NCBI GenBank assembly: GCA_943360385.1
Contig: CALRIM020000058.1
Coordinates: 1-16,456 of the forward strand
From: CAJBVG01 sp943360385
GTDB lineage: Bacteria > Bacteroidota > Bacteroidia > Sphingobacteriales > Sphingobacteriaceae
DNA: 16,456 bases
Direction: 5' to 3'
Numbering within the stretch: position 1 is the first letter of the stretch; the number at the start of each line of letters is the position of its first letter. Shown here piece after piece: positions 14,308 to 16,456 of this stretch. The notes below the pieces were generated by a model. It was given only the letters and a program-made list of their open reading frames with translations, did not search any database and had not been told where the DNA came from. The position numbers were made by a program, and so were the translations under genes.

Positions 14308-15134
14308 TATTTACTTGTGTTTTGCTTGTTTTCGTTTTCGCTATCTCTACTTACAAACGACATTAATTGATCTCGAATAACAAGTGCTGGTTTATTTTCT
14401 TTTATCAACAACAAACCCTCTAAAATTATTATCTCTCTGCGTTGTGTATGTGAGGCATTGAATTTTATTTTCTTTGCCAACGGAATGAAAAATAAATTGG
14501 CTGAAGAAACACCATACAATGTTCCTATTAATCCTGTAGAAATACCTGGTCCGATGTTAGAAGGATCGTTCAAATTATTCAACATCACAATCATCCCCAA
14601 AACAGTTCCTAACATACCAAATGCGGGTGCTGAGTTCGCCATAGAATGAAATACATCCGACATTTGCAATGAACTATTATAATCCTTGTCTATACTCGTT
14701 TCTCCCATGTTACGAATATCTGCTGCTGAATAATTCGTATTGTATAAATCGAACAATAATCGCACATACGAGTCTTTCTCATTTTGCGATATATAATTCA
14801 TGAACTCTTTTTTATCTTTCTTGATTCTATCAGCCCAACTCACTACCATTTCTACATCTTCGTTGATAGAAACTGTTTTGTGCTTCGTTTGACTAAATAA
14901 CAATCCAAAATGTTTTAAGGCATTAAACACAATATTTACTGGATACATTACAAACATTGCCGCCAATACTCCACCAAAAACAATGAAAAATCCAGCTAAA
15001 TGGATAAATGGATTTTTTAACAGTGTAGGCAAATAATGCTCTAACCTAATTGCACCAGCTGTATCCATTATACCTAACACAACAAATGTTGTACAAATAA
15101 CAAACCCTAAAAATGTACCAATGGAAAATTTCAT
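14307..15134 (-). CDS. MotA/TolQ/ExbB-type proton-channel subunit, MotA-like
   Basis: This 275-residue inner-membrane protein has four predicted transmembrane helices: about 4-24, 46-70, 167-186 and 200-221. A cytoplasmic domain of about 95 residues lies between helices 2 and 3, as in MotA. The pore region is clearly MotA-like: APAFGMLGTVLGMIVML with Pro170 and GTLYGVSSANLFFIPLAKKI with Pro218 match the two functional prolines of MotA (Pro173 and Pro222 in E. coli). The spacing segment LNDPSNIGPGIS is also typical. It begins 2 nt after the TPR lipoprotein gene and overlaps the MotB gene by 1 nt. The two subunits should assemble into a stator-like channel. GldL/GldM, the known gliding motor of this phylum, are different proteins. 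The C-terminal tail is polar and may bind a cytoplasmic partner. Confidence 0.92.
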   Translation of the reverse strand: MKFSIGTFLGFVICTTFVVLGIMDTAGAIRLEHYLPTLLKNPFIHLAGFFIVFGGVLAAMFVMYPVNIVFNALKHFGLLFSQTKHKTVSINEDVEMVVSWADRIKKDKKEFMNYISQNEKDSYVRLLFDLYNTNYSAADIRNMGETSIDKDYNSSLQMSDVFHSMANSAPAFGMLGTVLGMIVMLNNLNDPSNIGPGISTGLIGTLYGVSSANLFFIPLAKKIKFNASHTQRREIIILEGLLLIKENKPALVIRDQLMSFVSRDSENENKQNTSK

Positions 15135-15136
15135 AC

Positions 15137-15700
15137 TTATTTTTTTGAAGTAATATCCTTTAATTCTTTTGCAGATGGAACTCTAATATCTGGATCCAAT
15201 TTAGATGCTTGCAACCATAATGCTTTTGCTTTTTCCTCGTTTCCCATTACATAAAGTACACTCCCTTTTAACGATAATGCCTCTGCTGTTTCAATTATTT
15301 TCAACGACTCTTCTACATAATCTAATGCATTCTCGTAATCGTCTACATATAAAAACTCTTGAGCGCGACGATAATATTTCAATGCTAAATTAACAGCTTC
15401 TTTTGCTTCCTTACTAATGTTTAAAGCACCATCAATTAAATCTTTTTTAGATTTTGGATCTGTGGTCATGGAAAGCACAAACTCTTCATTCCCTTTTCCT
15501 ACTGCATATTCAATAGATGCTGCATTGTTTTTGTATTTAACATTCACAGGATCTTTAACAGAATAAGCCCTCCTAGAATTTTCGGCAATACGCTGCTGCT
15601 CCGCTAAATCCTTTATGGTATAACGTGTTTCGCACGACATACAAGCAAATAACGAAAGCACTAAAGTACACTTAAGGCCTGTATATAAAACTGAATCCAT
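15137..15700 (-). CDS. Small TPR-repeat lipoprotein in the MotAB operon
   Basis: This 187-residue protein begins with a short positively charged stretch and hydrophobic core that end at LFAC (Cys20), a plausible though not ideal lipobox; Cys23 in MSC is an alternative. The mature part has no family I recognise up to about residue 100. After that come two TPR-like helical pairs (about 107-140 and 141-173), with AQEFLYVDDYENALDYVEESLKI (split here as AQEFLYVDDY and ENALDYVEESLKI), LKGSVLYVMGNEEKAKALW and LDPD. It is probably a lipid-anchored scaffold facing the periplasm that binds envelope partners. The ATG at 15700 overlaps the upstream gene by 29 nt, and the stop is 2 nt from the MotA-like start, so it is very likely part of the same transcript and complex. 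Confidence 0.82.
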   Translation of the reverse strand: MDSVLYTGLKCTLVLSLFACMSCETRYTIKDLAEQQRIAENSRRAYSVKDPVNVKYKNNAASIEYAVGKGNEEFVLSMTTDPKSKKDLIDGALNISKEAKEAVNLALKYYRRAQEFLYVDDYENALDYVEESLKIIETAEALSLKGSVLYVMGNEEKAKALWLQASKLDPDIRVPSAKELKDITSKK

Positions 15701-16456
15701 ATCCGAAATTTTGTAATTGTAAGGTATTAGTTTGTTTAGTACTGCTTGAAGTATTAGAATACATAGAATTAATTAAATAATATCTAAAATCTAATTCAAG
15801 ACTTAAATTCTCTGTCATGTTTACAATAAGTCCTTGCCTTGCATAAGGCACTACTTCATTGGAAATAGTAACACTCAATGCTTGAAATGCTTCCATCCAA
15901 TATTTACGAGGTTGGTCTGCTTTCTTCAAAAAACATAGCGAATAAAAGAATCCCGCCTGTGGCATAATCTTGTTGAATTTTGTGAAGCCTGTATCTGCAT
16001 CCGATTGCATCAGTTGCAAATAAGACAAGCCCGTTCTAAATCCATAATATCCACCATGACTTTTGTTAAATGCTTGTCGCCATGCTATACTTACATCCGA
16101 AATAGTTGCTAAGCTATTTGTTCCCTGATCAACCTTATTAACCAAATAATACTGCGTTTTGTAAAATGAAATACCCCCAGATATTAGTAATTCGGCCCTT
16201 CTTGGATTGTACATATCTGGATTAGAATTTAGTACCGTACTATAAATTAATTCTTTCGAACGAGATTTTACTAATTGTAAATTAACCTGAAATCCTGTGA
16301 TATGATCGTATGTTAATTGTACATATAATAAGGACTGTAATCCATATTTATCAATTACAGTATTCATCATATCTTCGTCCAAAATCAACCGCTCTAACGT
16401 ATTCTGTCTAGTAATGGTTAAGTTAGAATCGGTACCATTTACAATGGTTAATGGTT
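15672..16456 (-). CDS. Outer-membrane barrel-like protein of unknown function (partial, N-terminus outside window)
   Basis: The frame is open to the right edge (261 codons in view), so the TTG at 16388 is not a real start and the protein begins outside the window. The visible N-terminal part (TLERLILDEDM, QSLLYVQLTYD, FQVNLQLVKSRSKELIYS) faintly resembles CsgG/FlgO-like periplasmic domains, where strands report a quantity over residues ending in KxGEIL-type turns; this is a weak guess. The rest is rich in alternating aromatic residues (GGYYGFRTGLSYL, AGFFYSLCF, SLELDFRYYLI) and ends FGYGFSFIYRP, which fits a membrane beta-barrel or its last strands. It lies directly upstream of the TPR lipoprotein gene, overlapping by 29 nt, and so belongs to the same operon as the MotA/MotB pair. 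It could be the outer-membrane member of that assembly. Confidence 0.75.
   Translation of the reverse strand, partial: PLTIVNGTDSNLTITRQNTLERLILDEDMMNTVIDKYGLQSLLYVQLTYDHITGFQVNLQLVKSRSKELIYSTVLNSNPDMYNPRRAELLISGGISFYKTQYYLVNKVDQGTNSLATISDVSIAWRQAFNKSHGGYYGFRTGLSYLQLMQSDADTGFTKFNKIMPQAGFFYSLCFLKKADQPRKYWMEAFQALSVTISNEVVPYARQGLIVNMTENLSLELDFRYYLINSMYSNTSSSTKQTNTLQLQNFGYGFSFIYRP

Noticed and set aside
14458..14649. Plus-strand open frame opposite the MotA-like gene
   Set aside because: It lies opposite the conserved MotA pore region, which explains its sequence fully.
15205..15393. Plus-strand open frame opposite the TPR lipoprotein gene
   Set aside because: It is an antisense shadow of the TPR coding sequence, with no start context or family signature.
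16386..16388. TTG at 16388 as the start of the barrel-like gene
   Set aside because: The frame stays open to the window edge with protein-like sequence upstream, so the true start is outside the window.

Overview
The window looks like low-GC chromosomal DNA from a member of the Bacteroidota, probably a gliding or surface-attached, Flavobacteriia-like lineage. The evidence is a giant MBG-repeat surface protein, a PorP/SprF-family type IX secretion (T9SS) protein, Sec signal peptides cleaved before Gln, a LytTR response regulator and a candidate Bacteroidota-type promoter (TTTG, then TAnnTTTG). The genus cannot be told from the sequence.

About 70% of the window (1-11442, minus strand) is one uninterrupted reading frame with 3814 codons in view. 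It starts at 11442 and runs off the left edge without a stop. From its N-terminus it encodes a signal peptide, then LamG-like, FN3-like and Ig-like domains, then 3 MBG domains, then a second LamG/FN3/Ig-like set, then 36 more MBG units of almost invariant length (228 bp, 76 residues). The last of these is cut by the window edge. The units nearest the left edge (the C-terminal side) are very similar in DNA and show a 1140-bp (5-unit) higher-order repeat. The units nearer the N-terminus are much more diverged.

Bases 11443-11912 are a non-coding divergent intergenic region. It holds a (CAA)6 tract and a 9-bp hairpin in the probable leader of the giant gene, and a candidate promoter facing right. 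Two plus-strand genes follow: an orphan LytTR response regulator (11913-12659) and a PorP/SprF-like outer-membrane protein (12717-13595). In known Bacteroidota, SprF-type proteins serve secretion of SprB-like giant adhesins, so these genes and the giant protein may form one functional locus. That link is inferred from position only.

The right part (13621-16456, minus strand) is a tightly packed operon. In transcription order it has a partial outer-membrane-barrel-like protein that enters from the right edge, a small TPR lipoprotein, a MotA-like proton-channel subunit and a MotB-like subunit with an OmpA-type peptidoglycan-binding domain. The junctions are a 29-nt overlap, a 2-nt gap and a 1-nt overlap. 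No flagellar gene is visible. The set suggests an ion-driven envelope machine that spans inner membrane, peptidoglycan and outer membrane, with an unknown task. It is the best candidate here for a poorly described system.
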